From the NCBI RefSeq assembly GCF_900115205.1, contig NZ_FOYQ01000001.1, positions 895,240-959,239 on the forward strand: 64,000 nt of DNA. Direction: 5' to 3'. The first letter of the stretch is position 1; the number at the start of each line of letters is the position of its first letter. The notes under the pieces are model-generated. The model saw only the letters and a list, made by a program, of their open reading frames with translations, did no database searches and was not told the DNA's origin. The DNA comes from Robiginitalea myxolifaciens (GTDB lineage: Bacteria > Bacteroidota > Bacteroidia > Flavobacteriales > Flavobacteriaceae). Of the stretch, positions 9,898 through 19,416 are shown in pieces. The translations under genes were made by a program, and so were the position numbers.

Positions 9898-9922
9898 TAT
9901 TGGAATGTTCGTTCCATTATAA
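9868..9922 (+). promoter_or_regulatory. Duplicated TetR-type operator
   Basis: A 22-base direct repeat (9868-9889 and 9901-9922, one mismatch) holds GGAACG-TT-CGTTCC at 9869-9882 and GGAATG-TT-CGTTCC at 9902-9915. The first has perfect 6-base arms, the second one mismatch. The pair is offset by 33 bases (about three helical turns) and brackets the -7 box. The TetR-family repressor encoded at 10730 in the same operon is the obvious ligand, giving autoregulation; that assignment is inference from position and site type. Confidence 0.75.
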
Positions 9923-9940
9923 CAATTTAAATCTAAAAAC

Positions 9941-10690
9941 ATGACCAAGATCAAAGACAAAGTAGCCATAATAACAGGAGCAACCAGCGGCATGGGACTG
10001 GAAACCGCCAAGCGATTTTTAAGCGAAGGAGCCCGGGTAGTACTCACAGGAAGAGACCAGGGAAAACTCGACAATCTTAAAGGAGAATTATCCGGAGATT
10101 ATCTGCTGGTTAAGGCCGAAGCCTCCAACCTGGACGATAGTCGCCAGCTCATAGAGCAAACCGTTAGCACCTTTGGAAAAATTGACATCCTCTTCCTCAA
10201 TGCAGGCATTTTCAGACTGGAAGCCGTGGCCGAACTCAGCCCGGAAATCTGGGACGAAGTACAAAACATTAATGTGCGCGGACCCCTTTTCACCGCAAGG
10301 GAAGCCATCCCTCACATGAACGAAGGTGGAAGCATCATCTTTAATACCTCTGTAGTTAACGGTAAAGGATTTCCAGCCATGGCGGCTTATGCTTCAAGTA
10401 AGGCGGCCCTCCGCTCGGTAACCCGAATCCTGGCAGCCGAATTAGGTGAGAAAAACATCCGTGTAAACGCGATAAGCCCCGGGCCTATCGAAACGCCTAT
10501 ATATCAGAAGCACAACGTTGCTCAGGAACAAATCGACGGAATGGCTTCTAACTTTCCGGCAATGGTTCCCCTGGGCCGGTTTGGAAAGTCCGAAGAAATA
10601 GCGGCAACAGCACTGTTTCTGGCCAGCAGCGAAAGCAGCTATATCAATGGGGCAGAAATTCCCGTCGATGGCGGTTTTGCACAGGTATAA
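9941..10690 (+). CDS. SDR family NAD(P)-dependent oxidoreductase
   Basis: Classical short-chain dehydrogenase of 249 residues. Seen: cofactor motif TGATSGMG near residue 14, LNAGIF (NAG motif), the catalytic Ser in NTSVVNG and the YASSK pair, and PGPIETPIY after the active site. The C terminus ends in NGAEIPVDGGFAQV as in FabG/glucose-1-dehydrogenase relatives. First gene of a two-gene operon with a TetR regulator 39 bases downstream; such pairs often reduce reactive carbonyls or xenobiotics. Substrate unknown. Confidence 0.92.
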   Translation: MTKIKDKVAIITGATSGMGLETAKRFLSEGARVVLTGRDQGKLDNLKGELSGDYLLVKAEASNLDDSRQLIEQTVSTFGKIDILFLNAGIFRLEAVAELSPEIWDEVQNINVRGPLFTAREAIPHMNEGGSIIFNTSVVNGKGFPAMAAYASSKAALRSVTRILAAELGEKNIRVNAISPGPIETPIYQKHNVAQEQIDGMASNFPAMVPLGRFGKSEEIAATALFLASSESSYINGAEIPVDGGFAQV

Positions 10691-10729
10691 CCCCTGAGAA
10701 ATCCCTATTTTTGAAGGGAAGATTCAGCC

Positions 10730-11323
10730 ATGCCACGCACCAAAGCATTCGATGAAAATGAAGTATTGAATAAGGCTATGGAACTCTTTTGGAAGAAAGG
10801 GTTCCATGCCACTTCAATGCAGGATATTGTGGAAACCCTGGGTATTAACCGGGCCAGCCTCTACAATACCTATGGGGATAAGATGCAGCTTTTCCGCAGT
10901 GCGATAGACCAATACTTAAGCGGTAATTATTCCCGTCTGGACGGAATACTGAATAGTGAGGAAAACGTGCATGCGGCCTTTCGGCGACTTTTCGAAGGTG
11001 CCCTGGAGCAAGCTTGTAACGACCCCGAAAAAAAAGGATGTTTCATTGTCAATATTACCACGGAATTTGTGCCAGGTCCTCCTGAAATCTCAGGTGTCCT
11101 GCAACAAAATCGCAGGGCTGTAACGGAAATATTTGAGAACCGCCTCAACCGGGGAAAGCAAGCCGGGCAGCTCTCCGATTCCATGGATACCAGCGCTGTA
11201 GCTTCCTTTCTGCTGACGCAGTATTATGGATTAATGGCGATATCCAAGACCTCCATGAGCCGGGACGAAATGCAACAGGTTTTAAATATTGCTTTGGATT
11301 CCTTAAAGCCAAGAAGCCTCTAG
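10730..11323 (+). CDS. TetR/AcrR family transcriptional regulator
   Basis: 197 residues. The N-terminal helix-turn-helix is typical: KAMELFWKKGFHATSMQDI followed by LGINRASLYNTYGDK. The C-terminal ligand-binding part (about 65-195) is all-helical and belongs to the YxaF/RutR-like TetR_C group, with a cysteine in DPEKKGCFIVN. It follows the SDR gene by 39 bases and probably represses the shared promoter through the two GGAACG-type operators at 9868-9922. Inducer unknown. Confidence 0.9.
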   Translation: MPRTKAFDENEVLNKAMELFWKKGFHATSMQDIVETLGINRASLYNTYGDKMQLFRSAIDQYLSGNYSRLDGILNSEENVHAAFRRLFEGALEQACNDPEKKGCFIVNITTEFVPGPPEISGVLQQNRRAVTEIFENRLNRGKQAGQLSDSMDTSAVASFLLTQYYGLMAISKTSMSRDEMQQVLNIALDSLKPRSL

Positions 11324-11326
11324 TAC

Positions 11327-11476
11327 TTACCAGAGAACAATCAGGAAAATAGTGAGCCCGATAATGTATCCTATCAGGGCTATGATAATGATGATCTCGA
11401 TTTTGCCGAGATACCTGTCGTGAAATTTGCGGGCAAAAGCCTTGAATCTGGACAGCCGACTTTTAGAAAAAGACAT
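11327..11476 (-). CDS. Small single-pass membrane protein
   Basis: 49 residues from an ATG at 11476: a basic N-terminal half (SKSRLSRFKAFARKFHDRY) followed by one hydrophobic helix (IEIIIIIALIGYIIGLTIFL). It converges on the TetR gene with a 3-base gap. A longer frame starting at 11554 exists but its extension looks non-coding. Topology suggests N-in with a cytosolic basic segment. Family not recognised; existence as a gene is likely but unproven. Confidence 0.5.
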   Translation of the reverse strand: MSFSKSRLSRFKAFARKFHDRYLGKIEIIIIIALIGYIIGLTIFLIVLW

Positions 11477-11731
11477 TTTCTTCAGAAATGAGCTAATTGT
11501 TACGGAGCCGATCATGACGCGATTTCTGGGGATGAAACACCTGCCTGATAGCACTAATCTAAAGTTGGCAGGAGCACTAAAATTAGCTGAGAAATTGCCA
11601 GGGAATTCACTCTTTCGACTAACTGCAGGGAAATAGCGATTTACTGTGCTAACTTATCCGTTAATCCTGATTATCTGCGTTTTACGGATGTGAGATAACC
11701 CTAAAGTAGTTTTGGCCAACTGAACGATAGC

Positions 11732-12484
11732 CTAGGAACCGGAGATCTTTGACTTGAGTAGTCTCGCGTTTAACTCCGCAATATTCGAAATGGATATCCC
11801 CTCCGGGCATTCTACCTCACACGCCCCGGTAAATGTGCAACTTCCAAAGCCCTCGAGATTCATTTGCCAGGTCATCTCCTTCACGCGGGTATGCTGCTCT
11901 GCCTTACCTTGGGGCAGTCGGTTCAAGTGATTTATCTTAGCCGCCGTGAACAGGGCTGCCGAGGAATTTTTACAGGTAGCCACACATGCTCCGCATCCAA
12001 TACATGCGGCGGCATCCATTGCTTTATCCGCAACCGATTTCGGGATAAGAATAGCATTGGCCTCGGGTGCTGTACCTGTTTGGGAGCTGATATAAGCACC
12101 CTTTTCAATAATCCGATCGAAGGCGCTACGATCTACTACAAGGTCTTTTATAATTGGAAATGATGCGGCCCTCCAGGGTTCCACAACGATCGTATCCCCA
12201 TCCTTAAAACTCCGCATGTGCAGCTGGCAGGTAGTCATATGATCGTGGGGCCCATGGGCGCGGCCATTGATAAAAATTCCACACTGACCACAGATGCCTT
12301 CCCGGCAATCGTATTCAAAGGCAATGACCTGCTTACCCGCAACCACAAGACGCTCATTTAAATGATCTAAGGCTTCCAAAAACGACATATCATCGGTCAG
12401 GTCATCTACCGGGTAGGATTCGAATTTTCCTTTGTCCTTGGGACCATTCTGTCTCCAAATCTTGAATGTTACCTGCATGGCCAT
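11732..12484 (-). CDS. sdhB: Succinate dehydrogenase/fumarate reductase iron-sulfur subunit
   Basis: 250 residues. Electron-transfer subunit of complex II. The [2Fe-2S] ligands are in CREGICGQCG plus a later Cys (TTCQLH), the [4Fe-4S] motif is CIGCGACVATC, and the [3Fe-4S] site is CTFTGACEVECPEGI. Its ATG overlaps the sdhA stop by one base (TAATG), so the two are translationally coupled. Last gene of sdhC-sdhA-sdhB; no clear hairpin terminator follows. Confidence 0.95.
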   Translation of the reverse strand: MAMQVTFKIWRQNGPKDKGKFESYPVDDLTDDMSFLEALDHLNERLVVAGKQVIAFEYDCREGICGQCGIFINGRAHGPHDHMTTCQLHMRSFKDGDTIVVEPWRAASFPIIKDLVVDRSAFDRIIEKGAYISSQTGTAPEANAILIPKSVADKAMDAAACIGCGACVATCKNSSAALFTAAKINHLNRLPQGKAEQHTRVKEMTWQMNLEGFGSCTFTGACEVECPEGISISNIAELNARLLKSKISGS

Positions 12485-14391
12485 TATTTATAACTGCGAA
12501 CCGTGGGCTGCACGAATTCAAATTTCAACTGTTCTTTATGTAGCACAAAGTCTCCTTTCTGATATTCCCAGGCAGAGACATAGGAATACTCCTCATCTTT
12601 CCGGAATGCCTCCCCATCATCGGTCTGATATTCTTCCCGGAAATGGGCGCCACAGGATTCCTCCCGTTGCAGGGCATCGGTGCACATCAGGATTCCCAAT
12701 TCGATAAAATCTGCCAGGCGCAAGGCCTTTTCCAGTTCCGTATTCATTTCTTTATCCCCACCGGTTACGCTCACATCCCTCCAAAATTCCTCCCGGATTT
12801 TTTCAATCTGATCGATAGCTTTTTCCAATCCCTTTTTGTTTCGGCTCATCGCGCATTCCTGCCACATGACCCGACCCAATTCCCGGTGGAAATGGTCTAC
12901 TGTTTTGCTTCCCTGAATGCCCAGGACACGGTCGACATGGTTGCGAACTTCCCGTTCGGCTTCCTCAAAGGCCGGGTGATTGGTATCCGGACTTCCTTGC
13001 ATTGCCCCTGCCAGATAATTGTTTATGGTATTGGGGAGAATGAAATACCCATCCACGCTGGCCTGCAGTAGGGAATTTGCGCCCAGTCGGTTTGCGCCGT
13101 GGTCCGAAAAATTGCATTCTCCAACTGCATAGAGCCCTGGAATGGTGGTCATCAATTCATAATCCACCCATAGGCCTCCCATTGAAAAGTGCGCTGCAGG
13201 GGAGATGAGCATTGGGGTTTTATAGGCATTAATTCCCGTGATTTTTTGATACATGTTAAAGAGATTGCCGTAGCGATCTTTAATCACCTCTAACCCAAAT
13301 CGAGCGATAGCGTCCTTAAAGTCAAGATATACGGCATTCTTCAGGCGACCTACGCCATAACCCGCATCGATTCGCTCCTTTGCTGCACGGGAAGCGATAT
13401 CCCTCGGGGCCAGGTTCCCGAAACTCGGATAGCGCCTTTCCAAATAATAATCCCGTTCCTCCTCGGGTATTTCTCCGGGTGTTCTTTGATCTCCTTTGGT
13501 CTTTGGCACCCAGATCCGTCCATCGTTCCGCAAGGATTCGGACATGAGGGTTAATTTGGATTGCGCTTCGCTGGATTGCGGCAAGGCTGTAGGATGAATT
13601 TGGGTAAAGCTCGGAGCAGCAAAGCAGGCTCCTTTTTTGTGGGCCTTCCATATAGCGCTCCCATTGCAACCAATGGCCAGGGTAGACAGCCGGAAAACCC
13701 TGGAGTAACCTCCGGTGGCCAGCACCACAGCATCTGCTGCAAATCGCTTCAATTCGCCGGAGACCAAATCCCTGACAATAATCCCTTTGGCTTTGCCATC
13801 GACCAGAACCAGGTCCATCATCTCGCTCCGCGTGTGCATCGTTACCTTTCCGGCTGCAATCATTTTATACAATTGCGAATAGGCCGCCAGCAGTAATTGC
13901 TGCCCGGTCTGCCCCCGTGCATAAAAAGTGCGCTGCACCTGCACCCCGCCAAAACTTCGATTCTCCAGGGTTCCTCCGTACTCCCGGGCAAAGGGAACGC
14001 CTTGCTGCACAAAGTGATCAATCAAAGGGGCAGAAAGTTCGGCCAGCCTATAGGTATTGGCTTCCCGGGATCGGAAATCCCCACCCTTGAGGGTGTCGTA
14101 AAACATGCGGTAAACACTATCGCCATCGTGTTGGTAGTTCTTCGCGGCATTCACCCCCCCTTGCGCGGCAACGGAATGGGCCCTTCTGGCAGAATCCTGA
14201 TAGCAAAAACAATCTACCCTATAGCCCAATTCGGCAAGGGTAGCGGCAGCCCCTGCACCGGCAAGTCCTGCTCCAACGACAATGACCCGCAGTTTCTTTT
14301 TATTCGCCGGATTGATCAATTGGGCCTTCAATTGATAGTTTCTCCATTTATCTTCCAGGCGACCCTCCGGGATTTTTGAATCTAACAGCAT
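12484..14391 (-). CDS. sdhA: Succinate dehydrogenase/fumarate reductase flavoprotein subunit
   Basis: 635 residues. FAD-containing catalytic subunit oxidising succinate to fumarate. Seen: FAD-binding [15 protein letters not shown] near residue 38, [15 protein letters not shown] where FAD is covalently attached to His, the active-site RFPAPRD-equivalent region around [10 protein letters not shown], and [11 protein letters not shown]. Architecture matches the B-type (single cytochrome b subunit) complex of Bacteroidota and Bacilli. Lies 8 bases after sdhC. Confidence 0.96.
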   Translation of the reverse strand: MLLDSKIPEGRLEDKWRNYQLKAQLINPANKKKLRVIVVGAGLAGAGAAATLAELGYRVDCFCYQDSARRAHSVAAQGGVNAAKNYQHDGDSVYRMFYDTLKGGDFRSREANTYRLAELSAPLIDHFVQQGVPFAREYGGTLENRSFGGVQVQRTFYARGQTGQQLLLAAYSQLYKMIAAGKVTMHTRSEMMDLVLVDGKAKGIIVRDLVSGELKRFAADAVVLATGGYSRVFRLSTLAIGCNGSAIWKAHKKGACFAAPSFTQIHPTALPQSSEAQSKLTLMSESLRNDGRIWVPKTKGDQRTPGEIPEEERDYYLERRYPSFGNLAPRDIASRAAKERIDAGYGVGRLKNAVYLDFKDAIARFGLEVIKDRYGNLFNMYQKITGINAYKTPMLISPAAHFSMGGLWVDYELMTTIPGLYAVGECNFSDHGANRLGANSLLQASVDGYFILPNTINNYLAGAMQGSPDTNHPAFEEAEREVRNHVDRVLGIQGSKTVDHFHRELGRVMWQECAMSRNKKGLEKAIDQIEKIREEFWRDVSVTGGDKEMNTELEKALRLADFIELGILMCTDALQREESCGAHFREEYQTDDGEAFRKDEEYSYVSAWEYQKGDFVLHKEQLKFEFVQPTVRSYK

Positions 14392-14399
14392 AACAGCAC

Positions 14400-15068
14400 T
14401 TATTTAAAGAAGACAACTATGGGTATAATCCCAAAACCCAGCCCCATAATCCAGGCGTAAATCAGGGAAATCCTGGCTATGATTCGAAGCCCGCCCTGAT
14501 GATAAAAACCAAGCGTCTTAAACCCGCTTTTCAGACCGTGATGGAGGTGCCATGCCAGGGGGATGGCCATCAACGCATAAAACGCGACAAACCAAGCATT
14601 CTGGAATAGTTCGTAGGTAACACTGTAAACATCGAGATTGCCATTGGGGTCGGAAGGGACAGCCTCACCCAATCCCAATTTAATCCGCGCCCAGAAGTTT
14701 GCGAGGTGAATCACAATAAAGATCAGGATGAGTGTTCCCAGCACCCCCATATTTCTGGAAGCCCAGGAACTGTTTTCCCCGGCATGGTTCACGGCATAAC
14801 GCACGGGTTTCGCCTTGCGGTTTCTCAAGGTTACCAAAAGGGCATAAAACACATGTAAAAGAATCGCTGCGTAGAGCAAATACGCCACAATTTTTATAAG
14901 CGGACTTTCCCGCAACAAGGTCGAATACGAATTATACGCGGGAATTGCGAGCTCCTTTGGCAGCAACAAGATGCAATTTGCGGAGAGGTGTACAATCAGA
15001 AAAAGGCAGAGGAACAACCCGGTTAAGGCTATTGCGGTTTTTCTGAAGAAAAGTGGATTGGTTGTCAT
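14400..15068 (-). CDS. sdhC: Succinate dehydrogenase cytochrome b558 subunit
   Basis: 222 residues with five hydrophobic helices and conserved histidines for two hemes ([43 protein letters not shown]). Membrane anchor and quinone site of B-type complex II. First gene of sdhCAB, 18 bases after the phosphofructokinase stop on the same strand, so read-through from pfk is likely. Confidence 0.93.
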   Translation of the reverse strand: MTTNPLFFRKTAIALTGLFLCLFLIVHLSANCILLLPKELAIPAYNSYSTLLRESPLIKIVAYLLYAAILLHVFYALLVTLRNRKAKPVRYAVNHAGENSSWASRNMGVLGTLILIFIVIHLANFWARIKLGLGEAVPSDPNGNLDVYSVTYELFQNAWFVAFYALMAIPLAWHLHHGLKSGFKTLGFYHQGGLRIIARISLIYAWIMGLGFGIIPIVVFFK

Positions 15069-15086
15069 GAGCTCAGCATATCAAAT

Positions 15087-16388
15087 TCACATGAAAAAGG
15101 GTTGGCCGGTGCTCTGCAAGACCGCAAACCAAAAATCGCTCTCCAGGTCGATCTTTTTACGCTTTTGAACTACGGCGCTAATGGGCAGGTATACCAACTT
15201 GTTATTTACTCTCCCGACCACAAACTTTGTTTTACCCGCCATTGCCCCGTGAACCGCCATATAGGCAAGGCCGCTGCAAAAGACACTGTCGCTGGAGTTT
15301 GCTGCTGCACTGCGCACGATATAGCTGGGATCGATGTATTTGATGGTAATCGGAAAAATGTCCTTGAAATATTGCTTTATCGTTTCCTTCAAGAAAATGC
15401 CAATATCGTCGTGCATGATGTTGCCGGAGGCATCTTTTCGTTCTTCCTCTTTTTGAAAAAGATGCTGACCGGCTCCCTCCGCAACCACAATTACAGCGTG
15501 ATTTTTGGCTTCCAACCGACGTCGCAACGATTCCAGAAATCCATTTTCGCCATGGAGATTGAATTCCTGCTCAGGGATCAAGACAAAATTAACTACGGGC
15601 ATAGCCAGGGCGGCCGAAGCTGCAATGAATCCGCTATCCCTTCCCATGAGCTTCACTATAGACACTCCATTATATGCCCCTTGCGCTTCGTTATGCGCAT
15701 CGCGTAAAATCGGGCTGGCGATATCAAAAGAGGTTTCAAAACCAAAGGATCGGTCAATGATATCGATATCGTTGTCAATCGTTTTGGGAATGCCTACCAC
15801 AGCGATATTCAGACCTCTTTTCTGGATTTCCTCACCAATGGCATTACACCCCTTTAAGGTCCCATCTCCTCCGATGGCAAAGAGGATGTCGATACCATTT
15901 TTCACCAAGGTATCGGTCATTACACCTACATCCTGGGCACCCCTGGAGGAACCCAGAATCGTCCCCCCAAACTGGTGTATATCTTTTACTTTATCCGGGG
16001 TAAGTTCTATCAGGCCATGCCCCATCTCAGGATTGAGTCCTTCGTATCCGTAAGGTATCCCCAGGATTCGCCTGACACCATAGTAATAGTGCAAAGCCAT
16101 GACCACACCGCGAATAACATTGTTTATCCCCGGACACAATCCCCCGCAGGTAACAATAGCGGCAGTCGTTTGCTTGGAATCAAAAAACAGGTTTTGCCTG
16201 GGCCCGGCCTTCTCCAGGCAATCAGGTTCTTTTTGATTGTCGAGGCAGAACTGATAATTTTCAAGGGACATATCGTAAACCAGCCGATCCTCGTCGTCGA
16301 CAAAATTGAAGATGTTGTCGCCCTTTACCGTACTTAACTGTATGGGCGATTTGTACTTCCTATCCCCCAGATTTTCAATTTGAAACAT
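15087..16388 (-). CDS. pfkA: 6-phosphofructokinase, probably ATP-dependent
   Basis: 433 residues, PFK family, group resembling plant and trypanosome ATP-PFKs and TP0108. Seen: CGGLCPGINNVIRG (nucleotide/phosphate loop), AIGGDGTLKG, PKTIDNDID, and MGRDSGFIA. In E. coli numbering position 104 is Gly (GGDGT) and 124 is Lys (PKTIDND); the Gly/Lys pair occurs in ATP-using long PFKs, whereas PPi enzymes have Asp/Lys. Committed step of glycolysis. Immediately upstream of sdhC (18 bases), an unusual but compact carbon-metabolism cluster. Phosphoryl donor is inference. Confidence 0.88.
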   Translation of the reverse strand: MFQIENLGDRKYKSPIQLSTVKGDNIFNFVDDEDRLVYDMSLENYQFCLDNQKEPDCLEKAGPRQNLFFDSKQTTAAIVTCGGLCPGINNVIRGVVMALHYYYGVRRILGIPYGYEGLNPEMGHGLIELTPDKVKDIHQFGGTILGSSRGAQDVGVMTDTLVKNGIDILFAIGGDGTLKGCNAIGEEIQKRGLNIAVVGIPKTIDNDIDIIDRSFGFETSFDIASPILRDAHNEAQGAYNGVSIVKLMGRDSGFIAASAALAMPVVNFVLIPEQEFNLHGENGFLESLRRRLEAKNHAVIVVAEGAGQHLFQKEEERKDASGNIMHDDIGIFLKETIKQYFKDIFPITIKYIDPSYIVRSAAANSSDSVFCSGLAYMAVHGAMAGKTKFVVGRVNNKLVYLPISAVVQKRKKIDLESDFWFAVLQSTGQPFFM

Positions 16389-16469
16389 ATTTGACTAGAC
16401 TGCAATTCGGCGGTATTTAAAATGGCTCTGTACTTTTCTTACTGAGTCCTAATCCGCTTTTTTAAGTTA

Positions 16470-18308
16470 TTAAAAATTCCAAATCAAAGGCACCAGCACT
16501 ATGGTAGCTATAAAGAACAGCAACAACAGTGGACCCCCGACGCGGATGTAATCCAAAAATTTATACCCCCCGGCAGATAGCACCATTGCATTGGTTGTAG
16601 TTCCGACCGGAGTTAAAAATGCCGTAGACGCGCTAACGGCTACCGTTATTAGAAATGGTTTCGGCGACAAACCCAGAGAATGTGCGGCCATGAAAGCGAT
16701 GGGCGCCATCAATACCGCGGTAGCCGAATTATTAATGGTTTGGCTGAACGCCGTGGTAAGCAGGAAAATGCCCGCCAACAAGGCTACCGGGTGCATACTG
16801 CCCAGACTGGACACTAAACTATCCGCGGCAATTTGCGCCGCTCCTGTTTTTTGCAAGGCCAGGCCCATAGGGATCATGGCCGCAATCATAACCACGCTGG
16901 TCCAGCTTATTCCTTTGTAGGCTTTTGTAATCGGCACACAGCGCGTTAACATCATGATTCCTGCGCAAATTAAAGCCGCCATGGCTCCGGGCAGGATTTT
17001 AAATACGAGCAGGATAATCAGCAACAGCAGCGTCCCCAGGGCTATATAGCTTCTTGCGGTTAACTGGTCTACATTCTTGGAGAGCGCTTCCGGACTCCCG
17101 GAGATGACCACATTTTCATAAACCGACTTTAAGGTCTCAATATTCTCCCAGGTCCCGCGTATCACGAAGGCGTCTCCAGCCTCAATTTTTATTTTACCCC
17201 GCAACGGACTATTCTTTCGGGATGCGGCCAGTAGTTGTACGCCGGATTGCCTCAGATAATGACCTAAATTGACTATTCGCCCCACGAGCATGGAATTCGG
17301 AGTGATGAGCATCTCGGCCATCCCCACCTCCTGATTGATCAATTCATTTTTCAAGGTGTCCATTTCGGCCGGGGTAGGTATAATCCCAAGGGAAAACTGC
17401 AGAACCATACGATCTACCTGCTCGGGTTCCCCCTTGATGGTAATGATGTCGTGATAGCGCATTTCGGTCTCCGGTTCGGGCAATTCCACGAACAAGGGAA
17501 CGCGCTGCTTTAGCGGACTGGGGTGTCTCCGTTTTAATCGCATTACGGAAATGCCGTAATTCTTCTCAAAATCCCAGGACCCTATTGTAGTATTTATCAG
17601 CGGAGACATGGAACGGATCCGAAGGCGATACAGATTATCTCCAATACTGTAGTTCTCGATCCATTTATGCATCTCTGCATTGATGTCCGTCGGTTTTTCA
17701 TTGGTCTTGTTGGCAGGCATCAACCGAAAACCGAAATAGCGGAAATAGAGGATTGCAATCAACAATAAGGGTAATCCAATGAGGGAAAACTCAAAGAATC
17801 CAAATCCTTCCATCCCATTTTCCACCATGGCATTGCTCGCAATAATATTCGGTGGCGTTCCGGTGAGCGTCAGCAATCCTCCCGTATTGGATCCGAAGGC
17901 AACGGGCATCAGTAATTTTGAAGGCATGGTACCGGCATTCCAGGCTGCAGATACCGTTACCGGAACAAGGGCGGCTACGGTACCCGTATTGCTGACAAAT
18001 CCCGACAACACGCTGGCACCCAAGGTCACGATAACCAGCAATTTAGGGACGCTCTTTTTGGCCCAACTCACAAAACGCTGACCCGCCAGCGCTGTCCAGC
18101 CGGTACGGGACAACCCTTCGCCGATAATAAAAAGTGCGGCAATCATGATGACTGTGGCATTACTGAATCCGCTTAACGCCTCCTCTACATTGAGAATTCC
18201 CGATAGGAACAGGCTCACCATCGATAGGAGCGCAACGACATCGGGTGGAAATTTTCCCCAGATAAATAAGAGAATGGTGCACGCAAGGATAATCAGCAGT
18301 GTAGTCAT
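16470..18308 (-). CDS. SLC13 family permease with two RCK-C domains
   Basis: 612 residues. N-terminal and C-terminal halves each carry about five membrane helices of the divalent anion:sodium symporter (DASS) type, with the substrate/Na motifs SNTGTVAALVPV, TGTPPNIIAS and the mirror TINNSATAVLMAP and TPVGTTTNAMV. Between them (about 210-400) sit two soluble RCK_C/TrkA-C-like domains. The family moves dicarboxylates, sulfate or phosphate; the neighbouring sdh genes make a C4-dicarboxylate attractive but this is only context. Transcribed toward pfk with an 81-base gap. Confidence 0.88.
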   Translation of the reverse strand: MTTLLIILACTILLFIWGKFPPDVVALLSMVSLFLSGILNVEEALSGFSNATVIMIAALFIIGEGLSRTGWTALAGQRFVSWAKKSVPKLLVIVTLGASVLSGFVSNTGTVAALVPVTVSAAWNAGTMPSKLLMPVAFGSNTGGLLTLTGTPPNIIASNAMVENGMEGFGFFEFSLIGLPLLLIAILYFRYFGFRLMPANKTNEKPTDINAEMHKWIENYSIGDNLYRLRIRSMSPLINTTIGSWDFEKNYGISVMRLKRRHPSPLKQRVPLFVELPEPETEMRYHDIITIKGEPEQVDRMVLQFSLGIIPTPAEMDTLKNELINQEVGMAEMLITPNSMLVGRIVNLGHYLRQSGVQLLAASRKNSPLRGKIKIEAGDAFVIRGTWENIETLKSVYENVVISGSPEALSKNVDQLTARSYIALGTLLLLIILLVFKILPGAMAALICAGIMMLTRCVPITKAYKGISWTSVVMIAAMIPMGLALQKTGAAQIAADSLVSSLGSMHPVALLAGIFLLTTAFSQTINNSATAVLMAPIAFMAAHSLGLSPKPFLITVAVSASTAFLTPVGTTTNAMVLSAGGYKFLDYIRVGGPLLLLFFIATIVLVPLIWNF

Positions 18309-18509
18309 TAGTGCCTGTAACGGATCTTAATTTACTAAGTCTCAAAATTACGTGCAGGCTACCCGGACATTATATGATGGATGTCAGGATTCATATTTTG
18401 AATCGAACGGATTATGGATGAACTATGAATAAGACGGCCCCAGTGATTAAAAATAACCGGTCTTTGGAGATAAAAGCGACACTTCGCCTATGCGGTATTA
18501 TCAGGCCGG

Positions 18510-19373
18510 TTACAGGTACTCTTTAAGCAACTCAATTTTGGAAGAACTGCGAAGTTGGTGCAGCGCATTCAACTTAATCTGTCTCACGCGCTCAGAGGTA
18601 ATGTCCAATTCCATTGCAATTTCGGCCAAACCAACAGGATTATCTAATCCAATACCATAAACCCTTTTTAATACATAGGCTTCCCGAAAAGTAAGGTCGT
18701 GGAGAACCTCATCGATATCCTGTTGTAATGAATAATTATTCATGGTATACTCCGGGCCTGAGGATGTGTTGGAGGGCAGGACATCATGTAAATTCAAAGT
18801 GCTTTCTCCTGGTTTAAGATATTCATCCAGGGATCGGGAACGGGAGGTATGATTCATGCAGAATTCAATTTCCTGTAAAGAAAAATCAACCATTTCCAAT
18901 AGTTCGATCGCAGTGGGAACTCTTTGATTCTGTTGTTCGAAGTGAGAAGAAAAGGTTTTTATCTTATTAATCGCGTTGATTTTGTTTAGAGGTAGCCGAA
19001 CCATCCTTGATTTTTCGGTTAATGCCTGAATAATACCCTGGCGTATCCACCACACGGCATAGGAGATAAACTTAAATCCCCGGGTTTCATCGAATTTTTG
19101 TGCGGCCTTGATCAGGCCCAGATTACCCTCGTTGATAAGATCGTGTAGATTAAGTCCCCGAGACTGATACTGTTTGGCAACAGAGACGACAAATCTCAAA
19201 TTTGCAGAAACCAATCTTTCCAAAGCGGCCGAATCCCCTCCTCTGATCCTAACCGAGAGCTCTACTTCTTCTTCCTGAGAAATCAATGGGATCCGGCTAA
19301 TATCTCCCAAATACTTGTTGAGAGAAATGCTCTCTCTGGAAGTGATTTGTTTCGAAATATAAAGTGGTTTCAT
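18510..19373 (-). CDS. Primary-like (group 1/2) sigma-70 factor
   Basis: 287 residues with regions 1.2 (SLNKYLGDISRIPLISQEEE), 2 (NLRFVVSVAKQYQSRGLNL, YAVWWIRQGII), 3 and 4. Region 4.2 reads LDITSERVRQIKLNALHQL; in the usual Bacteroidota RpoD, as I recall it, this is LTRERVRQIKEKAIRRL, so residues around the recognition helix differ (R to S, E to L, K to N). The region-4 linker is also diverged (LSNTSSGPEYTMNN-like). This suggests a paralog of RpoD rather than the housekeeping factor. It follows a bS21 gene by 43 bases and is probably co-transcribed. Confidence 0.85.
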   Translation of the reverse strand: MKPLYISKQITSRESISLNKYLGDISRIPLISQEEEVELSVRIRGGDSAALERLVSANLRFVVSVAKQYQSRGLNLHDLINEGNLGLIKAAQKFDETRGFKFISYAVWWIRQGIIQALTEKSRMVRLPLNKINAINKIKTFSSHFEQQNQRVPTAIELLEMVDFSLQEIEFCMNHTSRSRSLDEYLKPGESTLNLHDVLPSNTSSGPEYTMNNYSLQQDIDEVLHDLTFREAYVLKRVYGIGLDNPVGLAEIAMELDITSERVRQIKLNALHQLRSSSKIELLKEYL

Positions 19374-19416
19374 AGCAGGAGTATCTGAGTGCCGATTCTA
19401 TGGGCAGGTGGAAAAA

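Noticed and set aside
11655-11690. ATCCGT...ACGGAT inverted repeat downstream of sdhB
   Set aside because: The loop is over 20 bases and no T tract follows, so it is not a convincing terminator.
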